In this document: in pieces, positions 1 to 8,159 of the stretch
How the letters are laid out: the number at the start of each line of letters is the position of its first letter
Numbering within the stretch: position 1 is the stretch's first letter
From: Gordonibacter sp034932485
GTDB lineage: Bacteria; Actinomycetota; Coriobacteriia; Coriobacteriales; Eggerthellaceae
NCBI GenBank assembly: GCA_034932485.1
Contig: JAYFOQ010000010.1
Coordinates: forward strand, 74,635 to 138,634
Length of the DNA: 64,000 bases
Direction of reading: 5' to 3'
The notes under the pieces: generated by a model
The model's input: only the letters and a program-made list of their open reading frames with translations
Databases searched by the model: none
What the model was told of the DNA's origin: nothing
Translations under genes and position numbers: made by a program

Positions 1-722
1 CACTCGAACAACACGGGTCACACATGGCCATGTGCGTAGACGCGGCGCTGACCAAGGCCATGTCAGGAGCGACGGCTGAAGCACTAATTACAGACACGGC
101 CGGCGCACTCGAGGCCGTGGTGGCATCACCCATCAACTACGGTTACCGCTCGCAGCAGCGCTCAGGAGGCGGGTTCCACCTAAGCGGAACCACGTCACTG
201 TCGGGCACCACGCTTATCGCACTCGCAAAGGATATCGTGTACGGGCTCATCGGCCACGGAGCTCGCAAGATCGTGCTCATGAACGGCCACTACGAGAACT
301 TCCAGTTCATCTTCGAGGGTGCTGAGTTGGCCCTCGAGAAGGCACGCGAGAACGGTGTAATGGACGCAAAGATACAGCTACTTTCTTACTGGGACTTCGT
401 CGACGAGAATACCATCGAGGAACTCTACCCCGAAGGCTTCACCGGCTGGGATTTAGAGCATGCCGGCGTGATGGAGACTTCACTCATGCTGCTGCTCTAC
501 CCCGACCTCGTGGACATGGGTAAGATCGACGACCCCCTATACAATGGGCTGCCCGCCGTACTGCCCAACTACGACGTGCTGCCCATCGTCACCGATTACA
601 CGCCGCCTTCGGGCTGCCTGTCCTCGCCTGCCGCCTCGACACGCGACAAGGGCATCGTATTGCACGACGTAGCCGTCAAGAACATGGTTGCCGCAATCAA
701 ACAGGAATTCGCATCGGACTAA
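1..722 (+). CDS. Creatininase (creatinine amidohydrolase), 5' end outside window
   Basis: Hydrolyses creatinine to creatine in the cytoplasm. The reading frame is already open at base 3 and begins with LEQHGSHM, the metal-site motif of the creatininase family, so the true start lies left of the window and the ATG at 24 is internal. Other hallmarks are the Asp of CVDAAL, NGHYEN (second metal His and Glu), SYWDFV and YPEGFTGWDLEHAGVMETSLML. These follow Pseudomonas creatininase closely, more so than the wider family that includes MftE-like and F420/riboflavin-pathway members. The metal ligands Glu, His, Asp, His and Glu all appear present. The MHS transporter downstream suggests uptake and breakdown of an amidine or N-methyl compound. 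Creatinine as substrate is inferred from similarity. Confidence 0.88.
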   Translation, partial: LEQHGSHMAMCVDAALTKAMSGATAEALITDTAGALEAVVASPINYGYRSQQRSGGGFHLSGTTSLSGTTLIALAKDIVYGLIGHGARKIVLMNGHYENFQFIFEGAELALEKARENGVMDAKIQLLSYWDFVDENTIEELYPEGFTGWDLEHAGVMETSLMLLLYPDLVDMGKIDDPLYNGLPAVLPNYDVLPIVTDYTPPSGCLSSPAASTRDKGIVLHDVAVKNMVAAIKQEFASD

Positions 723-754
723 GGAGCAACCTGCATATCGCATTGTCAACACCC

Positions 755-789
755 ACGGCCTTCCGGCGCTTGCGCACCCGGAAGGCCGT
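755..789 (+). terminator. 12-bp perfect hairpin between creatininase and transporter
   Basis: ACGGCCTTCCGG (755-766) pairs perfectly with CCGGAAGGCCGT (778-789) around an 11-nt loop. There is no following T-run, so it may reduce read-through or stabilise the upstream message rather than terminate fully. Confidence 0.5.
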
Positions 790-806
790 GCGCGCTAAGG
801 AGCATC

Positions 807-920
807 ATGATCAACGTACGCACCGCCTTTCACGTCTTCGCTCCCAACGAAGCCGTCCACTTCCTGGGAGACTATCACGAAATTCTAGAGAGGGAACGCC
901 ATGCATGCACACACCACTGA
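807..920 (+). CDS. Possible 37-residue small protein or leader ORF
   Basis: An ATG at 807 follows CTAAGG by six bases and opens a 37-codon frame ending in TGA at 918-920, so it overlaps the first 20 bases of the transporter gene. The middle (NEAVHFLGDYHEILERE) looks like ordinary protein, not low-complexity sequence. No family is recognised. It could be a real small protein, a remnant of a longer gene, or a leader whose translation couples to the transporter start. Confidence 0.3.
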   Translation: MINVRTAFHVFAPNEAVHFLGDYHEILERERHACTHH

Positions 921-2202
921 GAGAAAAGTCCCGTTCAAGGTTGCTGCTTCTTCTTTTTTGGGTAACTTTATTGAATGGTTCGACTACGCCACCTACGCTT
1001 ACTTCGCCATCACCATCGGCATCGTATTCTTTCCCGAGTCGGAAGTCGATTCAACGATGCTTGCCTTTGCCGTTTTTGCGATCTCGTTTATTTTCCGCCC
1101 TCTCGGTGCCGCTTTCTGGGGCAGCATGGGTGACAAAAAAGGTCGCAAGTGGTCGCTCTCCTTGTCAATTTTTATGATGACCGGGGCAGCATTCCTTATC
1201 GGATGCCTACCGTCGTTTGAAACAATCGGCCTTCTTTCACCCCTTTTACTGTTATGCCTACGCAGCGTACAGGGCTTCTCGGCTGCAGGCGAGTATTCGG
1301 GAGCCGCCGTGTTCCTGGCCGAATATTCCCCCGCTAAACACCGCGGCAAGTACTGCGCACTCGTGCCCGCCTCCACCGCTGCCGGCCTTTTGGCTGGCTC
1401 AACCGCAGCGTTGCTCATCAAGCTGCTGCTACCCGAAGCTGACGTAATCGCCTGGGGGTGGCGCATCCCGTTCCTACTGGCCGGACCTCTAGGTTTGGTT
1501 GCACACTACATCCGTACGCGCCTGGAGGACTCGCCCACCTACGAACAGGCCGCTTCGGAGACCACACGCATCAAGGAGGCCCCACATCCCACACGCCTGG
1601 TGTTCAAGAAGTACCGTAAGCGCCTGCTAGCCAGCATCGCAGCCACCATGGTGAACTCGGTGGGCTTCTACTTGGTACTCACCTACCTGCCCACCTACTT
1701 GACCAGCTATGCCGGCATAGAGGCGGCACCGGCGCAACTTGCCACGGATATAGCTCTGGTCGCGTACATCGCTATCCTCATGGGCGCGGGAAAAGTGTCC
1801 GACCTTGTCGGGCGCAAGAAGATGCTTCTCGGGGCCTGTGTGGCGTTCATCGTGCTGAGCATACCAGCATTCATGATGCTGAACACGGCATCGCTTCCCC
1901 TTGTCATAGCCGGTGAGCTCATCTTATGCGTCACGCTTTCCATCAACGACTCCAACATCGCTTGTTATCAGGCCGAAATGTTCCCCACTGAAGTGCGCTA
2001 TACCGGCGCAGCGCTTGGCTCGAATATTGCCTATGTTATCTTCGGTGGAACGGCATCCTTCGTAGCCACCGCGCTTATCGACATTACCGGCAACGGCATG
2101 GCTCCCGCCTATTATATGATGGCTATCTGTCTGGTTGCGGGCACCATTTTGCTCTTCACGGCTCACGATTACGGTGGCATCGAACTTAACAACATTACAT
2201 AG
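901..2202 (+). CDS. MFS transporter, metabolite:H+ symporter (MHS) family
   Basis: A 433-residue, 12-TM secondary transporter of the plasma membrane. FLGNFIEWFDYATYAY at the first TM helix, GSMGDKKGRKWSL in the TM2-TM3 loop and RSVQGFSAAGEYSGAAVFLAEYSP around TM4-TM5 are typical of the MHS/ProP/KgtP/ShiA group, which imports organic acids, betaines and related zwitterions with protons. GAGAGGG at 889-894 gives a well-spaced ribosome site for the ATG. It lies about 180 bp after the creatininase on the same strand, so creatinine, creatine or a related compound is a reasonable but unproven substrate. Confidence 0.85.
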   Translation: MHAHTTERKVPFKVAASSFLGNFIEWFDYATYAYFAITIGIVFFPESEVDSTMLAFAVFAISFIFRPLGAAFWGSMGDKKGRKWSLSLSIFMMTGAAFLIGCLPSFETIGLLSPLLLLCLRSVQGFSAAGEYSGAAVFLAEYSPAKHRGKYCALVPASTAAGLLAGSTAALLIKLLLPEADVIAWGWRIPFLLAGPLGLVAHYIRTRLEDSPTYEQAASETTRIKEAPHPTRLVFKKYRKRLLASIAATMVNSVGFYLVLTYLPTYLTSYAGIEAAPAQLATDIALVAYIAILMGAGKVSDLVGRKKMLLGACVAFIVLSIPAFMMLNTASLPLVIAGELILCVTLSINDSNIACYQAEMFPTEVRYTGAALGSNIAYVIFGGTASFVATALIDITGNGMAPAYYMMAICLVAGTILLFTAHDYGGIELNNIT

Positions 2203-2238
2203 CACAGCGCAAATACGCGCCAAAACAGTCAGCCCCGC

Positions 2239-2279
2239 GGCACGTTCTCAACTTAAAAGGAATCAACCGAGAACGTGCC
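2239..2279. terminator. Inverted repeat between convergent genes
   Basis: GGCACGTTCTC (2239-2249) and GAGAACGTGCC (2269-2279) are perfect 11-bp arms around a 19-nt loop. The right arm lies within the last codons of the minus-strand CDF gene. It sits between converging genes and could act as a terminator, though no clear T-run follows. Confidence 0.45.
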
Positions 2280-3164
2280 CTCGTCCCGATCGACCTCTTC
2301 TCGGTAAGGGTCGATATGTACACTCACCCGTACCGTTTTGAACTCATGAGAGAAGTCTCGCTTTAATTCGCCAACCAAATCGTGAGCCTGCAGCACCGTC
2401 GTCTCGGGGTCGAGCGTAATATGAAAATCTACCTCGCGTCGATTTCCCGACTTCGTAGTTTTAAGTTTGTGATAATCGCGAAATTTACCGGCATGGCGCT
2501 CGATAACGGAACGAACGCGCGCTTCTTCCACATCGGGCAGTTTCGTATCAAGCAAAGACGCCACTCCTTTGCGACACAAATCCCACGCTTCTTTAACAAT
2601 AAGACACGCCACGAGGATGGCTACGATAGGGTCTAAAATATGTAGACCGGTCGTCCAGGTAAGAGCGACACCACCCGCCACCCCCAACGATGTGAGAACG
2701 TCAGTTTTCAGATGGAGCGCGTCGGCCTCAAGGGCAAGCGAGTCTTCCTCATGAGCTACCCGATAAAGCTTGCGAGAAACAAGGATATTAACTCCCGCGG
2801 AAACAAGCATAACAGCAATGGCTGCCCATGCTAATTCGATAGGGCCTGGTTCCAAAATCTTACGAATAGCCTCGTTCACAATAAGACCAGCCGCAACAAA
2901 GATAAGCAAACCTTCCGCAATACCAGAGATGCCTTCAATCTTTCCATGTCCAAATGGATGGTCCTCGTCGGCTGGCTTGGAGGATGTCTTAGTGGAGAAG
3001 AAGGCGATAAGTGAGGCAATCAGATCCATTGATGAGTGTATAGCCTCAGATATGATACTTACCGAACCACTGAGCAAGCCTACGGCTACTTTCATAACAA
3101 TAAGGGCAGAGTTTGACCCCACCGACAAAAGCGCCACTCTCGAAGTCCGTGCTAGTTTCGCCAT
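2253..3164 (-). CDS. Cation diffusion facilitator (CDF) metal exporter
   Basis: A 303-residue six-TM antiporter that exports divalent metals (Zn, Fe, Mn, Cd or Co) in exchange for protons. TM2 carries EAIHSSMD and TM5 carries DALHLKTD, the paired HxxxD metal-site motifs. The DEDHPFGHGK loop after TM2 is the family signature, and the C-terminal region ending in HIDP is the cytoplasmic ferredoxin-like dimerisation domain. I chose the ATG at 3164 (MAKLARTS) because AAAGGG lies seven bases upstream; a longer frame begins at 3194. Which metal is carried cannot be told from these motifs. Confidence 0.88.
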   Translation of the reverse strand: MAKLARTSRVALLSVGSNSALIVMKVAVGLLSGSVSIISEAIHSSMDLIASLIAFFSTKTSSKPADEDHPFGHGKIEGISGIAEGLLIFVAAGLIVNEAIRKILEPGPIELAWAAIAVMLVSAGVNILVSRKLYRVAHEEDSLALEADALHLKTDVLTSLGVAGGVALTWTTGLHILDPIVAILVACLIVKEAWDLCRKGVASLLDTKLPDVEEARVRSVIERHAGKFRDYHKLKTTKSGNRREVDFHITLDPETTVLQAHDLVGELKRDFSHEFKTVRVSVHIDPYREEVDRDEGTFSVDSF

Positions 3165-3342
3165 GAGGCATCCCTTTTTTTCATTCGAAAACATCGGGCT
3201 ATCATACGCGCGACCATCCCTTCGAGCAAGACGTAAACCTCAGTAAAAAAATAAGTTTAACAGAAACGCCGCACTCGCAAATATACAACAATATCCCACG
3301 ATAACCCGCCATACCCTGCATCAAAGGTGCTTCTTTGCGCGA

Positions 3343-3389
3343 TTGACAACGAATGTTTGTTCGTATATTATCACACGAACAAACATTCG
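3343..3389 (+). promoter_or_regulatory. Strong promoter overlapped by two LexA-like boxes
   Basis: TTGACA (3343-3348), a 17-bp spacer and TATTAT (3366-3371) form a near-consensus promoter. A perfect 15-bp inverted repeat surrounds the -10: CGAATGTTTGTTCGT (3350-3364) and ACGAACAAACATTCG (3375-3389). Each arm resembles the Gram-positive/actinobacterial LexA box, CGAAC-N4-GTTCG, with one mismatch in its best orientation. The placement would block RNA polymerase. The gene driven is a predicted DNA-repair radical SAM protein, which fits SOS control, but LexA binding is inferred. Confidence 0.65.
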
Positions 3390-3406
3390 CGTGAACGGAC
3401 GTACCT

Positions 3407-4894
3407 ATGGAAATACTCGACAAACTGGAGGTTCTTGCCGATGCTGCAAAATACGATGTAGCGTGCACCTCGTCGGGTATCGATCGCGACGCACAGAAAG
3501 GTAAGCTTGGAAACGCTATGGCGGCTGGCTGCTGCCATAGCTTTGCGGCGGATGGGCGATGCATCACCCTCTTGAAAGTACTCATGACCAACGTATGCGT
3601 CTACGACTGTGCCTACTGCGTAAACCGGGCATCAAATGAGGTGCAACGTGCCGCCTTCACCCCTCATGAGCTGGCCGATCTTACTATTGCCTTTTATCGC
3701 CGCAACTATATTGAGGGACTATTTCTTAGTTCGGGGGTCATCTGCAATCCCGACCACACCACCGAATTGATGGTGCAAACGCTGTCGCTGCTGCGCATTG
3801 AACACGGCTTCCGCGGATACATCCACGCCAAAGCCGTACCTGGCACCTCCCCCGAGCTTCTGGATCAGTTAGGGCATTTAGCCGATCGCATGAGCGTGAA
3901 TCTCGAACTGCCCTCCCAGAAAAGCTTACAGTTGCTTGCTCCCCAAAAAAACAAGCAACACATCCTAGCGCCCATGCGTCAGATACGCGACAACATAGCC
4001 GTGGACAAGGATACGCGCGCACTTGTACGCAAGGGAACCACCTACCTTACTCCCCTGCGGCCTAAAAAGAAGGAACGCGCTTTTGTACCCGCAGGTCAAT
4101 CTACTCAAATGATTGTCGGAGCAACACCGGAAAGCGACTTTCAGATACTCAACCTATCGGCAGCGCTGTACCGCACCCTGTCATTGAAACGCGTGTTTTT
4201 CAGTGCCTATATGCCAGTGAACGATGATGCACGTCTTCCATCCACCGACGCGCTACAACTAAACCGCGAACATCGCCTCTATCAAGCCGATTGGCTGCTG
4301 CGCTTTTATCGTTTTGACGTAAGTGAAATCATCGATGAAAAGAACCCCTTTCTCGACCCCGACGTAGACCCAAAGGCCAACTGGGCGCTCAATCATCTCG
4401 ATTTCTTCCCAGTAGAGGTAAATAAAGCTTCGCTCGAAGCGTTACTGCGAGTGCCCGGCATTGGCGTGCGGGGAGCGAACTCCATCTTACGCGCTCGACG
4501 GACTACGACACTGGGAGAACGCGAGTTGCGCAAGTTGGGCATCGCATTTAAACGTGCGCGCTTCTTTATCACTTGCAATGGCCGCTACGAGGGATTTGGC
4601 GTCGACTTCACCCGCGAAGGTCTCCGAGCCCAAATAGCCGCCCCTATCAAAGGGGGCAACCATGGTAGACGCGCGGACAAAATCTGTTCCGGGCAGATGA
4701 GCTTATTCGACAGCATTCCTCTACCCGAAAAAGCACGAATGGGCGTCGGCTCAAATCACGGCGCAACAAGCAAGGTCGGTACACTCCCCCCAGCCGCCTC
4801 CTTACCAATCGACTCTTCGCGGACATCCCGAACACAGGACGGCACCTACGGCTGGCAACATGAGCTATCAAGTCCCTCAATGGCCTTCGCATGA
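3407..4894 (+). CDS. Putative DNA modification/repair radical SAM protein (TIGR03916 type)
   Basis: A 495-residue radical SAM protein. CVYDCAYC places the cluster-binding cysteines at residues 64, 68 and 71. The helix-hairpin-helix LLRVPGIGVRGANSILRARR near residue 350 is a DNA-binding element typical of this family. The family almost always occurs next to a TIGR03915-type partner, as here, and is thought to act in DNA modification or repair; the reaction is unknown. About 70 C-terminal residues are low-complexity. The stop codon overlaps the start of the partner gene by 4 bp (ATGA), implying translational coupling. The promoter carries LexA-like boxes. Confidence 0.87.
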   Translation: MEILDKLEVLADAAKYDVACTSSGIDRDAQKGKLGNAMAAGCCHSFAADGRCITLLKVLMTNVCVYDCAYCVNRASNEVQRAAFTPHELADLTIAFYRRNYIEGLFLSSGVICNPDHTTELMVQTLSLLRIEHGFRGYIHAKAVPGTSPELLDQLGHLADRMSVNLELPSQKSLQLLAPQKNKQHILAPMRQIRDNIAVDKDTRALVRKGTTYLTPLRPKKKERAFVPAGQSTQMIVGATPESDFQILNLSAALYRTLSLKRVFFSAYMPVNDDARLPSTDALQLNREHRLYQADWLLRFYRFDVSEIIDEKNPFLDPDVDPKANWALNHLDFFPVEVNKASLEALLRVPGIGVRGANSILRARRTTTLGERELRKLGIAFKRARFFITCNGRYEGFGVDFTREGLRAQIAAPIKGGNHGRRADKICSGQMSLFDSIPLPEKARMGVGSNHGATSKVGTLPPAASLPIDSSRTSRTQDGTYGWQHELSSPSMAFA

Positions 4895-5862
4895 ATAAAG
4901 AACGTCGCGTAACAACCAGCATGAACCCCGACAACAACGCCGCCTCAGTAGTAGCACACGAAGAGCCTTTGCTGGAGGTGGCATATTGCCACGACGGCAC
5001 CCTTGAAGGACTGCTTTCAGCAGTATTCGAAGCATACGCACGCCATGAAGATCCACAAGATATAGCATGCGATAGAACGCTACAACTACGCCTTGGACAG
5101 ACCGTGCGCTACATCGAGACCAACGAAAATCATGCCGCACGTGTTCAGCAGGGCATTAAGCGCACCTGCGGAGATGCAGCCTACGATGCAGTTATGCATG
5201 CCTCACTTTCCGACGACAGTCAGGCGGGTATAGTGGTCTATCGCTTCATACGCTACGCCATGGCTCAGAATCGTCCCCACGATTGTATCTGCTGCAAGCG
5301 TCGTGGATCGTGCGCGGGTCCAGCCAGCGGTGTATCCTGCCCCATCCACATGCGTCGCAGTGTTCTCAACGATATTGCACACCCAGCCGTAGAGCCCCTC
5401 CATCGCTTGGCGCGCTCCGTAGGCAACGAACGTCACCGCATGATACAATTTTTGCGTTTCGAACACATGGAAAACGGTGTGTGGGTGGCCCGCTGTAATC
5501 CCAGCGCCTCAGTAGTACCCTTACTGATGGATTGGTTCGTGAGTCGCTTCAATACGCAACCCTTCATTATCTACGACGAAGTTCATTGCCTAGCCGGCGT
5601 CTACGCAGGCAGCGACTGGTATCTTGTACGCACCAACCAACTCGATCTACCCGACCGCGCTGCCGACGAACAGCTTATACAGGCAGCTTGGAAGCGACTC
5701 TACCGCACCGTTGCCGTAGAGTCGCGCTATAACCCAGAACTGCGTCGTCAGTTTATGCCCAAGCGCCTATGGAAGAACCTTGTCGAAATGCAAGAAGACC
5801 TGCCCGGCACCGACCTCGCTCTTCTTGGCAACACCGCTACTGAGCGCCTTTGGCGCGGCTAG
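4891..5862 (+). CDS. TIGR03915-family DNA metabolism protein with Cys-rich insertion
   Basis: A 323-residue partner of the preceding radical SAM protein. Family landmarks are YCHDGTLEGLLSAVFEAY near the N terminus, HRMIQFLRFEHMENGVWVA in the middle and NPELRRQFMPKRLWKNL at the end. Homologues are often linked or fused to a uracil-DNA-glycosylase-like domain, which is not present here. Between residues 130 and 155, where I expect only a short linker, there is a segment with cysteines at 132, 134, 135, 141 and 150 that could bind zinc or an Fe-S cluster. The ATG at 4891 overlaps the upstream stop; a second ATG at 4921 is an alternative start. Confidence 0.8.
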   Translation: MNKERRVTTSMNPDNNAASVVAHEEPLLEVAYCHDGTLEGLLSAVFEAYARHEDPQDIACDRTLQLRLGQTVRYIETNENHAARVQQGIKRTCGDAAYDAVMHASLSDDSQAGIVVYRFIRYAMAQNRPHDCICCKRRGSCAGPASGVSCPIHMRRSVLNDIAHPAVEPLHRLARSVGNERHRMIQFLRFEHMENGVWVARCNPSASVVPLLMDWFVSRFNTQPFIIYDEVHCLAGVYAGSDWYLVRTNQLDLPDRAADEQLIQAAWKRLYRTVAVESRYNPELRRQFMPKRLWKNLVEMQEDLPGTDLALLGNTATERLWRG

Positions 5863-5930
5863 TTAGACCCTATCGCACCGAGAGAACTTTTCTTTTCCTT
5901 CAATAAGAAGAGCATCCGCATAAAAACTTC

Positions 5931-5961
5931 TTGACCTAGAGTACGCTCTAAGCCCTATCAT
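5931..5961 (+). promoter_or_regulatory. MerR-family type promoter/operator
   Basis: TTGACC (5931-5936) and TATCAT (5956-5961) are separated by 19 bp, longer than the normal 17, and the spacer is filled by the dyad CCTAGAG-TACG-CTCTAAG (5935-5952, one mismatch). An over-long spacer with a central dyad is the hallmark of promoters activated by MerR-family regulators. The sequence resembles the CTTAGAGT/ACTCTAAG operators of NmlR/AdhR-type members. No merR gene is in the window. Confidence 0.65.
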
Positions 5962-5994
5962 GACATGCAACAATACAACCAGAAGGAGAGCATC

Positions 5995-7125
5995 ATGGAA
6001 CCTGCAAAGGTATACTTCACGAACTTCCGCACCAAAGCGTTCGGCGACGGGCTACCTACAAAGCTACAAAAACTTGCGCTGCATGCGGGGCTCGGTAATA
6101 TTGACCTGGACGGTAAGTTCGTAGCCATCAAGCTGCATTTCGGAGAGCTGGGCAATATTAGCTATCTACGTCCCAACTACGCACGCGCTATCGTAGATCT
6201 CGTAAAAGAACGTGGAGGAAAACCCTTCCTCACCGACAGTAACACCCTGTATCCCGGAAGTCGCAAGAATGCACTCGAGCACTTAGAATGCGCATGGCAA
6301 AACGGATTCACGCCACTTACCGTAGGATGCCCCCTCCTTATTGGCGACGGTCTTAAAGGAACCGATGATGTCGAAGTGCCGGTAATAGGTGGCGAGTACG
6401 TAAAGGCCGCGAAAATTGGCCGAGCTATTATGGATGCCGATGTTTTCATTAGTCTCACCCACTTCAAAGGACACGAGATGACCGGCTTCGGTGGCACCAT
6501 TAAAAACATTGGTATGGGTTGCGCATCTCGCGCTGGGAAAAAGGAACAGCACAGCAATGGTCAACCTTCTATCAGTGCTGAGGAATGTCGTGGTTGCATG
6601 AAGTGTCTACCCGAATGTGCCAACGAAGGACTTGTGTTCGACGAGAGCACACGCAAAATGACGGTTGACACCTTACACTGCGTCGGATGCGGACGTTGTT
6701 TGGGAGCTTGCAACTTCGACGCCATACGCTTCGAGAACGATGCAGCAAATGCCGATTTAAACCGTCGTATGGCCGAGTACACAAAAGCCGTCGTAGATCA
6801 ACGGCCACAGTTTCATCTCTCCTTGATAGTAGATGTTTCGCCCCACTGCGACTGTCACGGCGAAAACGATGCGCCTATTCTACCCAACTTAGGTATGTTC
6901 GCCTCAGTAGACCCCTTGGCGCTTGACCAAGCATGCGTCGACGCATGCCTCGCCGCAACACCGCTACCAGGAAGCAAGCTTGCCGACAACCTGGCTACAC
7001 CAGGCTTCGTTGCCGCTTGCGACCACTTTACAAACTCCACCCCCGAGTCCGAATGGCAAACCTGCCTTGAGCATGCCGAAAAAATAGGATTGGGTACACG
7101 TCAATATGAATTAGTGACGCTCTAA
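5995..7125 (+). CDS. DUF362 domain protein with two 4Fe-4S ferredoxin motifs
   Basis: A 376-residue cytoplasmic iron-sulfur protein. The N-terminal half (KVYFTNFRTK to HFKGHEMTGFGGTIKNIGMGCAS) is the DUF362 domain. It is followed around residues 195-240 by CRGCMKCLPEC and CVGCGRCLGAC, two ferredoxin-type 4Fe-4S motifs, before the C-terminal part of DUF362 resumes (DPLALDQACVDA). Members are annotated as uncharacterised Fe-S or electron-transfer proteins. The ATG at 5995 follows AAGGAGAG ideally; an upstream ATG at 5965 lacks such a site. The MerR-like promoter suggests induction by electrophile, thiol or metal stress, which is inference. Confidence 0.85.
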   Translation: MEPAKVYFTNFRTKAFGDGLPTKLQKLALHAGLGNIDLDGKFVAIKLHFGELGNISYLRPNYARAIVDLVKERGGKPFLTDSNTLYPGSRKNALEHLECAWQNGFTPLTVGCPLLIGDGLKGTDDVEVPVIGGEYVKAAKIGRAIMDADVFISLTHFKGHEMTGFGGTIKNIGMGCASRAGKKEQHSNGQPSISAEECRGCMKCLPECANEGLVFDESTRKMTVDTLHCVGCGRCLGACNFDAIRFENDAANADLNRRMAEYTKAVVDQRPQFHLSLIVDVSPHCDCHGENDAPILPNLGMFASVDPLALDQACVDACLAATPLPGSKLADNLATPGFVAACDHFTNSTPESEWQTCLEHAEKIGLGTRQYELVTL

Positions 7126-7129
7126 AAAT

Positions 7130-8101
7130 CTAGCAAACACCCGTAAGGTCGAACGCAGGAATGAAGCTTTCTTCAGCAGCGCCGCCTTCTTGCCAAAAGT
7201 AATCTTCCACACCAACGCTATCAGCAAAGTCGAGCAACTGCTCATAATTGCTATCAGGTACGCGTTCGGCCAATTCAGGGCAACGACGAAGCGCTGCTAC
7301 AGCACGCTCATCACCAGCCGATGCGGCGTGAATCAGTGCGGGAGTATATTGATTCATTAAAGATAAACGAACCTTTGAACCATAGCGTTCGTGCACCAGT
7401 CGCACGATACGCATTGAATCTTCCAGAGCATTAGGCAACATAAGGTGGCGCACCACCACGCCACTTACCAAACGGGGGGTTCCGTCCACTTCATCAAATA
7501 CGGGTTCGCCCACGCATGCAACCATCTCATCAAGCGCAGCAAGCGCAACCTCCGGATAATCAGCAGCACCCGAATAGCGACAAGCGAGATTCGAATCGGC
7601 GTATTTAAAGTCGGTAAGATATATGTCCACCGTGTCGACATTTTCTCGTATAGCTCGAACAGTTTCGTATCCTGAGGTGTTCCATACGATAGGCAGCGCC
7701 AAACCCTGCCTACGCGCAAAAACAACAGCAGCGCGCACCTGCGGCGCATAGTGCGTCGGTGTCACAAAATTGATATTGAGCGCGCCTTGCTCCTGTAACG
7801 TCAAACACATACTAGCCAGCTGCTCCACCGTCACGGCGCGACCAGTCTCGCCAGCGGCAATAACAGCGTTTTGACAATAGCAGCAATGCAGCGGGCAATG
7901 CGCAAAAAACACCGTACCGCTACCCCTACAGCCGCTTATGGGCGGCTCTTCCCAAAAGTGAAGCGCCGAACGTGCCACGAGCAACTGATTATCGGCACCG
8001 CATATGCCGTGTTCCCCTGCTGCCCGATTGGCTTCACATTGACGTGGACACCAATCACAGGATGTTGAAGTATCACCGTCCACGTCCGCCCCTTCTTTCA
8101 A
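7130..8101 (-). CDS. Radical SAM protein, PflX/COG1313-like
   Basis: A 323-residue radical SAM protein. Cysteines 15, 18, 22 and 34 form the N-terminal metal-binding cluster seen in PflX-type proteins (CDWCPRQC...GICGAD). CPLHCCYC gives the SAM-cluster cysteines 69, 73 and 76. Related glycyl-radical activases share the core, but no glycyl-radical enzyme lies nearby, so the substrate is unknown. It converges with the DUF362 gene, the two stops being only 4 bp apart. In the same direction it follows the dehydrogenase-like gene by about 60 bp. Confidence 0.82.
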   Translation of the reverse strand: MKEGADVDGDTSTSCDWCPRQCEANRAAGEHGICGADNQLLVARSALHFWEEPPISGCRGSGTVFFAHCPLHCCYCQNAVIAAGETGRAVTVEQLASMCLTLQEQGALNINFVTPTHYAPQVRAAVVFARRQGLALPIVWNTSGYETVRAIRENVDTVDIYLTDFKYADSNLACRYSGAADYPEVALAALDEMVACVGEPVFDEVDGTPRLVSGVVVRHLMLPNALEDSMRIVRLVHERYGSKVRLSLMNQYTPALIHAASAGDERAVAALRRCPELAERVPDSNYEQLLDFADSVGVEDYFWQEGGAAEESFIPAFDLTGVC

Positions 8102-8159
8102 CTTCGCACATCAAAGTATCCCGCCGCCACGCAACGCTCGTGACCAACAAACTCACAGC

